Shown: positions 17,094 through 26,469 of the stretch, in pieces | Position numbering within the stretch: position 1 is the first letter of the stretch | How the letters are laid out: each line of letters opens with the position of its first letter | DNA from: HXMU1420-13 sp963691715 | GTDB taxonomy: Bacteria; Bacteroidota; Rhodothermia; Balneolales; Balneolaceae | Reading direction: 5' to 3' | NCBI GenBank assembly: GCA_963691715.1 | Contig: OY829281.1 | Location: forward strand, 2,356,001-2,420,000 | DNA length: 64,000 bases | Notes under the pieces: generated by a model | The model's input: the letters and a program-made list of their open reading frames with translations, nothing else | The model's database searches: none | What the model was told of the DNA's origin: nothing | Made by a program: the position numbers and the translations under genes

Positions 17094-18815
17094 CTATATA
17101 TTTTGCTTTTTTAATTGATCAACAACGTATTCAGATGCTCGCATAGATAATGCTAAGATGGTCCAGGTTGGGTTTTTATCTGCTTGGGAAACAAATGTGC
17201 CCGCATCTACAATAAACACATTTTCACAATCATGGAGCTGCGACCACTTATTTGTGACCGATCGTTTTGGATCATCACCCATACGCGTAGTACCAACTTC
17301 GTGAATAATCTGACCTGGAGCCGTTAACCCATATCCACGATCTTCTCCGGGTTTATCACCAATCATTATTCCACCGGCCGATGTAAGTACTTCTTCCATC
17401 ATGTCTTGGGCATGCTTGGCTTGTTTATATTCGTATTCTGTCCATCTATAATTGAACTTCAAAACTGGTATTCCCCATTGATCTACTTTATTTGGATCGA
17501 TGGAACAGTAATTATCATATTGCGGAACACTTTCTCCACGCATGGAAATACCAATGGTGGAGCCATAAAACTTCTTCATATCATCCCGAAGTTTGTCTCC
17601 ATATCCTCCAACAGTACCGCCTATGTAGGAATTAAGATCAGAAACATTAAACCCAGTACCATAGGAGGGGTGCCCAAGACCTCCCCAAATTTCGAAATGG
17701 TAGCCACGAGGGAAATCAAGCTTGGCATCGTTTAACCACCATGGTGTATAGACATGTAACCCGCCTACTCCATCTTCATTATACGTTTTTCTATTCATTA
17801 GATCGGGAATAAGAGCCATCCGATCAGCACCTGTGGAATCATGTAGATATCTTCCCATTACACCGCTACTATTGCCTAAACCATTCGGATGTTGTGTACT
17901 TTTGGAATTCAATAGAATGCGAGCTGTAGAACATGCAGAAGCCCCCATTACGATAACTTTTCCATTTATAACCTGCTCCGTTCCGTTTTCTTTATTGATG
18001 TAAGATACACCGGTAGCTTTTCCTTCTTTATTGGTAATTACTTTTCTTGCCATTGCATTTACAAAAAGGTCCACTCTTCCAGTGCCTTTTTGAGCCGGAA
18101 AAATAAGACAAGAACCTGATGAGAAATCCGCATAAATCTGGCATGCTCTGTTGCATTGTCTACAATAAAAACAGACACCTCTATCACTGTTTAGCCGTTT
18201 AGTAAGAATGGACAATCGAGAGGGAATGACTGGTATACCTGCTTTTCGAGCCCCTTTTATGTAATACATTTCATGAAGACGTGGTTTGGGTGGAGGAAGG
18301 AAAAACCCGTCTGGTTCATTGTATATTCCTTCTTTACTGCCAAATACACCTATTATTTTGTCCACACGATCATAAAATGGTTTTATTTCGTCGTATCCAA
18401 TAGGCCAGTTATCACCTAACCCATCAATATCATTTCTTTTAAAATCTAATGGCCCAAATCGAAGAGAAATCCTTCCCCAATGATTGGTTCTGCCCCCTAA
18501 CATTCTTGATCGAAACCACCAAAAATCGGTTCCTTCTTCTTTAGTGTAAGGTTCACCTTCAATATTCCACCCGCCATAAGCCGCATCCCAATCACCAAAG
18601 TTTCGCAGAGGGGTAGAAGCCCCTCTTCTTGGCGATTCCCATGCGGGGCGAAGTTGACTCCGATACTGGTTTTGCGCAGGATCAAAAAACGGACCAGCCT
18701 CGATGATTGCCACATTTAATCCATTTTCCGCAAGTATGTTTGCAGACATTCCGCTCCCCGCACCAGATCCAATAATTACTGCATCATAAGTCTTTCTAGT
18801 TTTGATGATTTCCAT
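17094..18815 (-). CDS. GMC family oxidoreductase
   Basis: 573 residues. The FAD-binding start AVIIGSGAGSGMSANILAEN and the IIEAG motif open the protein. A RMLGGRTNHWGRISLRF segment and a C-terminal GTTRMGDDP plus VDAGTFVSQADKNPTWTILAL complete the GMC_oxred_N and _C domains. A CFYCRQCNRAC cluster near residue 215 is typical of the sugar or polyol dehydrogenase subgroup. No signal peptide is present, so it likely travels with its Tat-signal partner encoded 3 bp downstream. The substrate is probably a sugar or polyol but cannot be fixed. Confidence 0.9.
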   Translation of the reverse strand: MEIIKTRKTYDAVIIGSGAGSGMSANILAENGLNVAIIEAGPFFDPAQNQYRSQLRPAWESPRRGASTPLRNFGDWDAAYGGWNIEGEPYTKEEGTDFWWFRSRMLGGRTNHWGRISLRFGPLDFKRNDIDGLGDNWPIGYDEIKPFYDRVDKIIGVFGSKEGIYNEPDGFFLPPPKPRLHEMYYIKGARKAGIPVIPSRLSILTKRLNSDRGVCFYCRQCNRACQIYADFSSGSCLIFPAQKGTGRVDLFVNAMARKVITNKEGKATGVSYINKENGTEQVINGKVIVMGASACSTARILLNSKSTQHPNGLGNSSGVMGRYLHDSTGADRMALIPDLMNRKTYNEDGVGGLHVYTPWWLNDAKLDFPRGYHFEIWGGLGHPSYGTGFNVSDLNSYIGGTVGGYGDKLRDDMKKFYGSTIGISMRGESVPQYDNYCSIDPNKVDQWGIPVLKFNYRWTEYEYKQAKHAQDMMEEVLTSAGGIMIGDKPGEDRGYGLTAPGQIIHEVGTTRMGDDPKRSVTNKWSQLHDCENVFIVDAGTFVSQADKNPTWTILALSMRASEYVVDQLKKQNI

Positions 18816-18988
18816 CGACTCTTTACTCCAAATTTCTGTCTCAATTTAAGTATGAAGTTAAGATATTTTTTATGGGATGAAAGTAGATTTTATCCAGTAC
18901 CAATTTTTCTTATCCAAATAACCAAAAATTATGTTTTTAAGGAGCAGACTACTTCGTTCTTAAAAGATAATTATGGCCTAACTGAGGG

Positions 18989-19750
18989 TCATTTGAAGAC
19001 TAAATCTCGGGAAGGTTTTCTCTTAAACAATAAATGAAGTGCTTTTTTATAAGAAATATGCGGTCCTTTCTGGGTTTGTTCTACCGTAGGTAGATGTACT
19101 GTTGCGCGGTAGAAAAGAAACAAGCTGATGGCCATGATGGTATGTGCCAAATCAAGGTGATTGAACCAGACACTAGGAGCAAATTTTAAGGAATAAACCA
19201 TAGCTGCCAAAGCAGAAAATACCGTGGACAAACACATGATTCTGCTACCTTTATTCTGTGTTTTTTTGAATAGATAAAAGTGTAAAGGAAGTACAATTAA
19301 CCCCAAGCCATAAGCAGAATGCAATTGAACATACATAAAATTTAAAGAGCCAACAGTAATCGTTCCTAAGATGGTTAATTCTATTATATTGGCAATATTC
19401 ACATAATGAGTAAACCTGTTAGTTAACAATGAGCTCGCATACCTAGCCGTCGCAAGCTGTAACACTGAAATAGCAAGCATGCTCATTATCCATCCAGGCA
19501 GTTTCCAAATAACTCCTAGTTGAGCTTGAAGGGCATGTCCTAATAAACCACCAAAAAACGTTGCCAATGCCATCAATAAAAAATACCATCACATATACCC
19601 ATGCGCTCTACCGGTTAAATTTTTCTTAGAAAGTTGGACAAAAGCATAGACACAGACTCCCGTAATTAAAAAATCGGTAAGGGTAACAACTGGCTCCATA
19701 ATTTGAAGACCAAATAACTCAATTGACGGTTGCCCACTCGGAGATGACAT
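18989..19750 (-). pseudogene. membrane protein gene interrupted by an in-frame TGA
   Basis: An ATG at 19750 opens MSSPSGQPSIELFG followed by a membrane segment and ends its first part at ...RAHGYM. A TGA follows, and the same frame continues without any shift as WYFLLMALATFFGGLLGH and then several more membrane helices to 18989. Together they make about 253 residues and seven helices, a plausible whole protein. The downstream part alone would need a TTG start inside a helix. Either the gene is dead, the stop is read through, or the base call is wrong. Family not recognised. Confidence 0.65.
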
Positions 19751-19844
19751 TGTTCAGATCGTTTAAAAAATTAACTCAAAAGTTTAATGATACGCGTAGT
19801 GGAGCTACACTATCAAATAAAATCTGTTTCATTTTTGAGGTTCA

Positions 19845-22247
19845 TCATAGATATACGATGGTGCAACCAGCACCCCCAAAATCTTCATTAGCCAACTCGT
19901 AGCTTTTAACTTCTGATCGATCCCCTAAGTACTTATGTATTTGTTCTTTCAATACTCCAGTACCTTTTCCATGAATGATTTCAACTTGTTTTAGCCCTCT
20001 ATATACCACTTTATCTAAATACTGCGTGACTTCATCGATAGCCTCATCAGTACGTTTACCTCGTAAATCTAAGCTCTGAGAAACAGATTCCTTGAGCGTT
20101 GAGTCTGATGATACGGCATTTATTCTTAATTTTTGGTTCTTTTTTACTTTCGGTGGAGTTACCTTAATTAAATTTTTGTATTTGGTTCGTAGTCTTAGAC
20201 CATCTGTTTGAACTGTGGCATTATTCCCTTTGTGTACTACCAATTCTCCTGTTGTATTACCATCTAAAAACCGAACAAAGTCCCCAATTTTTGGAGGCTC
20301 ACTGCTTTTCTTGAACTGAGCCTCCCTTTGCTCTTTAACTTCTTCAAGACCTATCTCTATCTTATCTTTTTCTTGCTCAATATCTTCTCGAATTTGCTTA
20401 ATCTGCTTTTTGGATGTTTTCTTTTGTTCAATAATTTGTTCAACAGCCTTTTCTACTTTTCTATTCGCATTATCCATGATCGACTTAGCCTCTTTCAAAG
20501 CCTTTTCACGAATTTTATCGCGTTCTCTATGAAGTGATTCTAGCTTTTGCTTATAACGATTTTCATTAACCTGAGCTCTTTTTAAAATTTCATAATTTTT
20601 TTGTTTCAACTCCTCAGCAGATTGGGCTTTTGATTCAAGTTCAGCAATGAGACCTTCCATTTTATTTTTTGATTCCCCTAATAATTCACGGGATCGTTGC
20701 AAAAGCTTTTTATTCAATTTCATTCGCTCAGCTATTTCAAACGCATAACTACTTCCTGGTATTCCTTTTTTAAATCGGTAAGTAGGTGATAGAGTATTTT
20801 GGTCAAATTCCATAGACCCGTTCACAGCATTGGCATGTTCATGTGCAAAAATTTTCAGTGCCCCATGGTGGGTAGTAACTAAAATTTTGCAATCATATTG
20901 AAGTAGATATTCAATGAAGGATTGAAATAAGGCAGAACCTTCATCAGGATCTGTTCCTGCTGCGGCCTCATCAATTAAAATAAGGCTATTTGCCTTTAAT
21001 CGATCTTGGGTTTCTCGCATCCATTGAAGGCGAGATGAAAATGTACTTAGATCATTTTCTATAGACTGATCATCTCCTAAGTCGACAAAAATGCCGTTGA
21101 ATACTGGAATTTCTGAGTTTGGATCTACTGGAATGGCAAATCCTGATTGAATCATAAGCGCACATATTCCTACCGTTTTCATTGCAACAGATTTACCGCC
21201 AGCATTTGGGCCTGTTATCATCAAGCAATGTTCTTCCTCGGTTAATTCCAGATTTAAAGGAATCACCTCTAATCGATCTTCTTTATTTAGTACAACATTT
21301 TTCAGCTTTAGATTAGGATTAAATGCTTCTCTTAATTTTGTTAAACCTGTATCTGAAATAATTGGGATTTCCCCTCCTAGCTGTATGGAAACCTTGGCTT
21401 TTGCAGCTATTGCGTCTAGTTCTGCTAAAGTCTCAAGGTTCTGGGTAATATAGGTTCTATGTTCCCTGATGTGGTTGGTTAGTTCAATTAATATACGCTC
21501 TATTTCTTGCTGCTCTTCAGCCTCAAACTGTCTAATTTCATTATTAAGATGTAGTGCTTCCACGGGTTCTAAATACACGGTTTGACCCGTGGATGACACA
21601 TCATGAACAAAACCGTGAATTTGGCGCTTATACTCAGCTTGAATAGGAATCACCATGCGCCCATTTCTTATGGTAGCGCCCTCATCGCTGGCCATGCCGT
21701 CCTTAACGGCAAGTTTCATCATCTTATTTATGGTTGATCTTAAATCATTTCGTTTTGAATTAAGTTTTTTTCTAATGCTTTTTAAAGCAGGGGTTGCATC
21801 ATCTCTTAAATCGCCATGTTCAGTAACTTTTCCTTTTATGTACTGCTCTAATTCTTTTAAAGGGATTAGTTGTTCTGATATATGTTGTAATGCTGGGGTG
21901 CGTTCTTCTTTATTTTTTATAAATTTTTTGGTTATTCGTGCTGTAAAACAGATGCTTAATATATCTCTAAAAGCATACAAGGGAATAATACTCCCGTATG
22001 CCTTTGCAATATTCAGAGGAGAGCGAATATCGGGAAGCTCTGATAAAGGGAAGATGTCAGGATCTTGAATTAGAGCGATCATTTCGCTTGTTTGAGCCAA
22101 TAACACTTTTACCCGTTCTTTCTGTGCAGTAGGTTGTAGTTCCTTAATAATCTCCGCTGAGCGTACCGATTGAGCAACAGATAGTGTTGCTTCACGTATC
22201 TGTTCAAAACCTAATTTTTCTAAAACGTTTTCGGGATAAAACTCCAT
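19845..22247 (-). CDS. mutS2: MutS2 endonuclease
   Basis: 800 residues from the ATG at 22247 (MEFYPENVLEKLGFEQI, the family start). A start 72 bp upstream would overlap the divergent phzF-like gene and adds sequence foreign to the family. Walker A GPNAGGKSVAMKT, the DEAAAGTDPDEG Walker B and the THHGAL switch lie in the middle. A long coiled coil follows, and the C-terminus is an Smr nuclease domain with LDLRGKRTDEAI and HGKGTGVL. MutS2 acts on branched DNA and collided ribosomes rather than in mismatch repair. Confidence 0.95.
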   Translation of the reverse strand: MEFYPENVLEKLGFEQIREATLSVAQSVRSAEIIKELQPTAQKERVKVLLAQTSEMIALIQDPDIFPLSELPDIRSPLNIAKAYGSIIPLYAFRDILSICFTARITKKFIKNKEERTPALQHISEQLIPLKELEQYIKGKVTEHGDLRDDATPALKSIRKKLNSKRNDLRSTINKMMKLAVKDGMASDEGATIRNGRMVIPIQAEYKRQIHGFVHDVSSTGQTVYLEPVEALHLNNEIRQFEAEEQQEIERILIELTNHIREHRTYITQNLETLAELDAIAAKAKVSIQLGGEIPIISDTGLTKLREAFNPNLKLKNVVLNKEDRLEVIPLNLELTEEEHCLMITGPNAGGKSVAMKTVGICALMIQSGFAIPVDPNSEIPVFNGIFVDLGDDQSIENDLSTFSSRLQWMRETQDRLKANSLILIDEAAAGTDPDEGSALFQSFIEYLLQYDCKILVTTHHGALKIFAHEHANAVNGSMEFDQNTLSPTYRFKKGIPGSSYAFEIAERMKLNKKLLQRSRELLGESKNKMEGLIAELESKAQSAEELKQKNYEILKRAQVNENRYKQKLESLHRERDKIREKALKEAKSIMDNANRKVEKAVEQIIEQKKTSKKQIKQIREDIEQEKDKIEIGLEEVKEQREAQFKKSSEPPKIGDFVRFLDGNTTGELVVHKGNNATVQTDGLRLRTKYKNLIKVTPPKVKKNQKLRINAVSSDSTLKESVSQSLDLRGKRTDEAIDEVTQYLDKVVYRGLKQVEIIHGKGTGVLKEQIHKYLGDRSEVKSYELANEDFGGAGCTIVYL

Positions 22248-22305
22248 CAAAAAATAATTGTACTTTTCAGTATTAAAACTGCAAAGATAACCTAAATCTA
22301 CGTTC

Positions 22306-23088
22306 ATGAAATTCCCCATTTTTCAAGTTGATGCATTTACCAATACAATTTTTGGTGGTAACCCTGCTGCAGTTATGCCATTAAAGCAATGGTTGGCAGA
22401 ACACACCATGCAAAATATTGCTATGGAAAATAATTTATCCGAGACCGCTTTTTATGTGCAAGAGCATGGAGCCATTGGTTTACGTTGGTTTACACCCGAA
22501 TTAGAAATTGATTTATGCGGTCACGCCACGTTAGCAACCGCACATGTTTTATTTTCAGAGCTAGGTTTTACAGGGAATGAACTTCAATTTGATACACGTA
22601 GCGGGCGTTTATCTGTGCGAAAAAAGGGAGATGGATACATTATGAATTTTCCTTCAGATAAGATGAATAAAGTAGACGCCCCTGCTGTGTTGTTTCAGGC
22701 GCTTGGAATCCCGCCAACCAATCAAGTATTTAAGAGTGATGACTACATGATTGTGTTAGACAAAGAAGAGGAAGTTGCCTCTATACACCCTGATTCCACA
22801 TTACTCAAAACGATTGAAGCTCGTGGTATTATTGTTACAGCACCTGGAGATACCGTAGATTTTGTATCTCGTTTTTTCTGCCCACAGGTTGGTATTGATG
22901 AAGATCCCGTAACTGGTTCGGCACATACAAAACTCGCTCCTTATTGGGCTAATCGACTGGAGAAGAACCAATTACATGCCCTCCAAATTTCGAGCAGGCA
23001 AGGAGAATTACGTATAAATTATTTAGGCGAGCGTGTTGAAATAGAAGGCAAGGCAATTACTTTTTTAAGGGGAGAAGTTGAGATTTAA
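22306..23088 (+). CDS. PhzF family isomerase/epimerase
   Basis: 260 residues, normal length. Two diaminopimelate-epimerase-like halves are visible: FQVDAFTNTIFGGNPAAVM and NLSETAFYVQ, with the catalytic Glu, in the first; CGHATLATAHVLF; and DEDPVTGSAHTKLAPYWA in the second. Members isomerise small metabolites; outside phenazine clusters the substrate is generally unknown, and no phenazine genes are nearby. It is divergent from mutS2 with a 58-bp gap and is followed 40 bp later by the TauE-like gene. Confidence 0.9.
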   Translation: MKFPIFQVDAFTNTIFGGNPAAVMPLKQWLAEHTMQNIAMENNLSETAFYVQEHGAIGLRWFTPELEIDLCGHATLATAHVLFSELGFTGNELQFDTRSGRLSVRKKGDGYIMNFPSDKMNKVDAPAVLFQALGIPPTNQVFKSDDYMIVLDKEEEVASIHPDSTLLKTIEARGIIVTAPGDTVDFVSRFFCPQVGIDEDPVTGSAHTKLAPYWANRLEKNQLHALQISSRQGELRINYLGERVEIEGKAITFLRGEVEI

Positions 23089-23128
23089 GCGAACTATCCG
23101 TGTTCACTGATTTTGTCAGATTATCATT

Positions 23129-23944
23129 ATGGAACTCATCGTACTAGTACTAATTGGCATTCTGGGTGGGCTCATCGCTGGCTCAATGGGAGTGGGTGGA
23201 GGCATTATTTTTACTCCAGTGTTATTTTTTCTTTTTGAAGAAGCTGGACTTGAGGATTCTGTACCATGGTCGATCGCAAGTGGGTTATTATGCACATTTA
23301 CAGCTTCCCTTTCCAGTACTATCCGCCAAACATTGAATCATAATCTATATGTACGAGAAGGAGTTCTTTTAGGGATATTTGGAGGTTTGGGTATAAGCGT
23401 GGGTAAATGGATACTCACCTCTAGTTGGTATGAAAGAGAGCAATTTGTCGTTTTCTTCAGCCTCATTTTGTTGTATGCCGCATTTATGATGTTCAAACGA
23501 GGACAAGATTTTTTGGATGAAGACAAGCGCTCTTATCAAGCATTTGATAGTAATGCTGCTTTATTTACGGGAGGGATTGGTGGAAGTATTGCATCATTAG
23601 CTGGAGTGGGTGGGGGAGGTGTTATGGTACCAATAATGAATCTTATGTTTAAGCAGCCCTTCAGGAAAGCCGTTAGCATTTCCCATTTAGGCATGTGTAT
23701 TCTTATTTTCGTAGGACTTATTCAATTGGCACTAATCGATGTTCAAAATCCAGGAATAAGTCCGTATCAACTAGGCTATATTGATGTTGGAACAGCATTT
23801 CCTTTAGCATTAGGTGGATTAGTAGGCGCAAATTTTGGCACCATCCTCAATCATAAGATAGGCCGAAAATATTTGCAATGGGGCTTTGCTCTATTGGCCA
23901 CCATCATGGCCATTCGTTTGTTATGGGGAGTTTTTGGATCTTAA
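23129..23944 (+). CDS. TauE/SafE family membrane transporter
   Basis: 271 residues with about eight hydrophobic segments and the two family repeats beginning GGLIAGSMGVGGGIIFTPV and GSIASLAGVGGGGVMVPI. The family exports or imports sulfur-containing or other small anions. It follows the PhzF-like gene by 40 bp and may be cotranscribed; nothing points to a specific substrate. Confidence 0.88.
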   Translation: MELIVLVLIGILGGLIAGSMGVGGGIIFTPVLFFLFEEAGLEDSVPWSIASGLLCTFTASLSSTIRQTLNHNLYVREGVLLGIFGGLGISVGKWILTSSWYEREQFVVFFSLILLYAAFMMFKRGQDFLDEDKRSYQAFDSNAALFTGGIGGSIASLAGVGGGGVMVPIMNLMFKQPFRKAVSISHLGMCILIFVGLIQLALIDVQNPGISPYQLGYIDVGTAFPLALGGLVGANFGTILNHKIGRKYLQWGFALLATIMAIRLLWGVFGS

Positions 23945-24473
23945 GCAGACCTGTCATCTTTTGAAAAGAAAGAATTTCTTCATTTTTTTCGAGCATAGCG
24001 AGAAATCTTAGGGGGTACTTTACATTGAGAAATAGATTTCTTGGCATTACAAAACGGTGAAGACTCCTCTCCCGATGAATCGGGACCGGAGTGACTCTAA
24101 AAAGGTAATAGTATATAAGCCATCCAACGACAATGCTTAAAAACTAAAATTACCTTCATTTCTAAGAACGTGGGAATCTCGAAGAGTATAAAAATCCATG
24201 CTTAGTTAACCATCTAGATCCCGGCTTTGCTGCGGGATGACGTTGAATAAAGAACCTAGCGAGTAACAGTCATTCCCATGCAGGCGGGAGTCTAGATGCT
24301 TAAACAAACCTACTCAATAACTCCTTGATGCTTTTTTTGGTAAGGATATATGTATGTTCCAATAAACCAATCAACGATGTTTGTTCATTATATTATGTTA
24401 AATCTAGGAATATGATTAAGATCACTTAAAGATACAGCTGGGATATAATGAATGGGGTTCATTATATTCTATT
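23945..24473. other. 530-bp intergenic region of dispersed repeats
   Basis: No ORF is supported. It contains stretches of the kind found between many genes in such genomes: CGAGCATAGCGAGAAATC near 23988, CCCGATGAATCGGGACCGG near 24071, the REP-like element at 24211-24300, and an ATATAATGAA/TTCATTATAT hairpin near 24443-24469 just before the second cassette island. Confidence 0.6.
24211..24300 (+). repeat. REP-like dispersed element, copy 1
   Basis: A 90-bp unit with inverted ends CATCTAGA/TCTAGATG containing CCCGGCTTTGCTGCGGGATGA and CATTCCCATGCAGGCGGGAG. A diverged copy in the opposite orientation is at 57276-57363, where it truncates a gene. Confidence 0.75.
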
Positions 24474-24509
24474 GTTGGAGAAGAATTCGCTCCGCTCTTC
24501 TTCTCCAAC
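24474..24509 (+). repeat. ORF-less mini-cassette hairpin 1
   Basis: GTTGGAGAAGA and TTCTTCTCCAAC form an 11-12-bp stem around ATTCGCTCCGCTC. The unit begins with GTT and ends with AAC, so start and end are complementary as in a cassette, but it has no room for a gene. It is joined directly to the long attC D. Confidence 0.75.
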
Positions 24510-24605
24510 GTGCCGGGCTAAGTTCAGGAGTTGCGTAGCAACTCATCCCAACCCTCACTAAATTCAATAGGTAAAACCAACTGAACTTAGCCCGGCACGT
24601 TGTGC
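24503..24605 (+). other. long attC-like site D
   Basis: Cores are CTCCAAC (24503-24509) and GTTGTGC (24599-24605). The arm GTGCCGGGCTAAGTTCAG is perfectly complementary to CTGAACTTAGCCCGGCAC, and the loop contains GAGTTGCGTAGCAACTC. Near-identical copies are F, K and U. Confidence 0.8.
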
Positions 24606-24608
24606 TTC

Positions 24609-26228
24609 ATGCAAGAAAAACCCAAAATGATAGATTGGATTAAAAAAATATTAAATAACGAAGAATCAAAAGAAATTCTTGAATGGGAAACGGACGATTC
24701 AATACTAGTGCACCTAAAAAGGAATCTTAATAGAGATGGTTCTTTGAATGAAACTGGTGAAAAATTGCCAGATGAAAAAAAGAGTGATGATGAAATAAAA
24801 TTTGCACCAGGCTTAATGGATGCAATGTTTGGAGCTGATGAATCAGAAGAATCAAAATCTAGAATAAAACAACTTGTCGGCCTGATTAAAAAAATTGCCA
24901 AAAACGGAGATAACCAAAGTGAATCTGACTTTTATAGAGAAGTAACAGAGAATGAAAGTGTCATTGGGATTATAGACGAGTTTTTACAAAAATTAGCACA
25001 AAGTTCATTACCAATTGAACCATACTTATATAATTATGCAAATAAACTAGCTACTAAAACAAATAATCGAAATACAGTAAAGTTTGGAATTGCTATTCTT
25101 GGATTATGTCAAAACAAGAAACCAATAGACGATATTAAAATATTGGGGCTTCACGATGAGTTCACGGTTTTTTCAACTATCGCTATTTCAAATTTATCTG
25201 ACAATTTAGTTAATGACTTATGGGAGCTTGCTAAACATGTCGACGGTTGGGGAAAAATTCAACTAGTAGATAGATTAGCGGAGATGGAGTTAAGTAACGA
25301 AATCAGAGATTGGTTGGTACTTGAAGGCTATAAAAACTACATAATGTATGAGTATTTAGCTTTAACCTGTGCTAAAAATGGAATGCTAAACGAAAAACTA
25401 AATACTGAATCTATTGACGACAATCTTTATTCTTCGGCTAGCGATATTATTGTTTCATTAATGGATGAAGTTCCTGCTATTGGAATGTCAGGCTATGATG
25501 ATTCAAGCGAAACTATTGAAAACTTTATTAAGCATTCAAAAAAACGAAACCTCAATATTTCAAATTATATAACGCTTCATAGAATTAAAGATTATTTGGA
25601 AGAATTACCTGAAGAAAATAAAATACTAAAGAATTGGAATCAAAACGATTTATCCAATTGCTTGATTGATATTAATGAATTATTAAACTCTAAAGATTGG
25701 ACATCAGAAGTCCAAATTGCTTTAAAAAGTTCTGATAATGTTGAATATTGGAATGGTAAACAGGCTGCCCAAAAACTTGGAATTGATCTTTGGGATACGG
25801 TTTGGCAAAAACTAAAGCAAAACCCAGTGGATAGTTCGGCTTGGTATGATGTAACTGTTAATGCAAAAGAAAATAATGTTGAAGAAATCATAGATTTTGC
25901 AATAAAGAATTTACCATTAGAGTTTTTAGGTTCTGGACCAAAAGATTCAGCTGGAATTGGAGAGCACTATCAAAAGCATTCTTCTCTAGACAGTGTAATA
26001 ACGTTTTTAGAAAACTACCCAAAAAAGGGAGAAAAATTAATTCTTGTCGGATTAGACAGCCCTGTTACTAGAAATAGAAATATGTCTTTAAGAATTCTTC
26101 AGTCTTGGACTTCCAGTAATTGGAGTGAAGAAATTAGAACTAAATTAAATGAGCTTAAGGAAGTTGAACCAAACGCAGATACAAAATCAGACTTGGTAAA
26201 ACTTCTTAATGGCGAAAAAATAGAATAA
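24609..26228 (+). CDS. large helical hypothetical protein (cassette gene)
   Basis: 539 residues from the ATG at 24609; an alternative ATG is at 24630 (MIDWIKKILN). It is acidic and almost wholly helical in appearance, with repeated hydrophobic helices such as VIGIIDEFLQKLAQSSLPIE and NLVNDLWELAKHVDGWGKIQ, resembling HEAT-like repeat proteins. No catalytic motif, signal peptide or membrane segment is visible. The cassette starts GTTGTGC (24599) and ends GCACAAC (26236-26242), a perfect match, so this gene is the whole cargo. Function unknown. Confidence 0.65.
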   Translation: MQEKPKMIDWIKKILNNEESKEILEWETDDSILVHLKRNLNRDGSLNETGEKLPDEKKSDDEIKFAPGLMDAMFGADESEESKSRIKQLVGLIKKIAKNGDNQSESDFYREVTENESVIGIIDEFLQKLAQSSLPIEPYLYNYANKLATKTNNRNTVKFGIAILGLCQNKKPIDDIKILGLHDEFTVFSTIAISNLSDNLVNDLWELAKHVDGWGKIQLVDRLAEMELSNEIRDWLVLEGYKNYIMYEYLALTCAKNGMLNEKLNTESIDDNLYSSASDIIVSLMDEVPAIGMSGYDDSSETIENFIKHSKKRNLNISNYITLHRIKDYLEELPEENKILKNWNQNDLSNCLIDINELLNSKDWTSEVQIALKSSDNVEYWNGKQAAQKLGIDLWDTVWQKLKQNPVDSSAWYDVTVNAKENNVEEIIDFAIKNLPLEFLGSGPKDSAGIGEHYQKHSSLDSVITFLENYPKKGEKLILVGLDSPVTRNRNMSLRILQSWTSSNWSEEIRTKLNELKEVEPNADTKSDLVKLLNGEKIE

Positions 26229-26235
26229 CACGAAA

Positions 26236-26301
26236 GCACAACAATGGGTATAGTCCATAGCGGCTTTCAGCACGCTACGTACCATACCCGAGCCGTTGGA
26301 G
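26236..26301 (+). other. attC-like site E
   Basis: Cores GCACAAC (26236-26242) and GTTGGAG (26295-26301). The arm GGGTAT pairs with ATACCC and the loop has GCGGCT. GCACAAC mirrors this cassette's start GTTGTGC. Confidence 0.8.
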
Positions 26302-26330
26302 AAGAATTCGCTCCGCTCTTCTTCTCCAAC
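26295..26330 (+). repeat. ORF-less mini-cassette hairpin 2
   Basis: Identical to the unit at 24474-24509 and again directly followed by a long attC. The GTT at its start is the right core of site E. Confidence 0.75.
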
Positions 26331-26426
26331 GTGCCGGGCTAAGTTCAGGAGTTGCGTAGCAACTCATCCCAACCCTCACTAAATTCAATAGGTAAAACCA
26401 ACTGAACTTAGCCCGGCACGTTAGCC
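26324..26426 (+). other. long attC-like site F
   Basis: Same sequence as site D between CTCCAAC (26324-26330) and GTTAGCC (26420-26426). Only the last core bases, which belong to the next cassette, differ. Confidence 0.8.
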
Positions 26427-26469
26427 ACAAGTAGAATAATCTAATGAAATAAGTATACCCCAATCTATC

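Noticed and set aside
18989..19750. Selenocysteine or recoded TGA
   Set aside because: No SECIS-like hairpin is evident after the codon and the protein is a plain membrane protein; a nonsense change or error is simpler.
22248..22319. Longer N-terminus for MutS2
   Set aside because: It would overlap the divergent phzF-like start and adds residues foreign to the family; MEFYPENVLEKLGF is the expected beginning.
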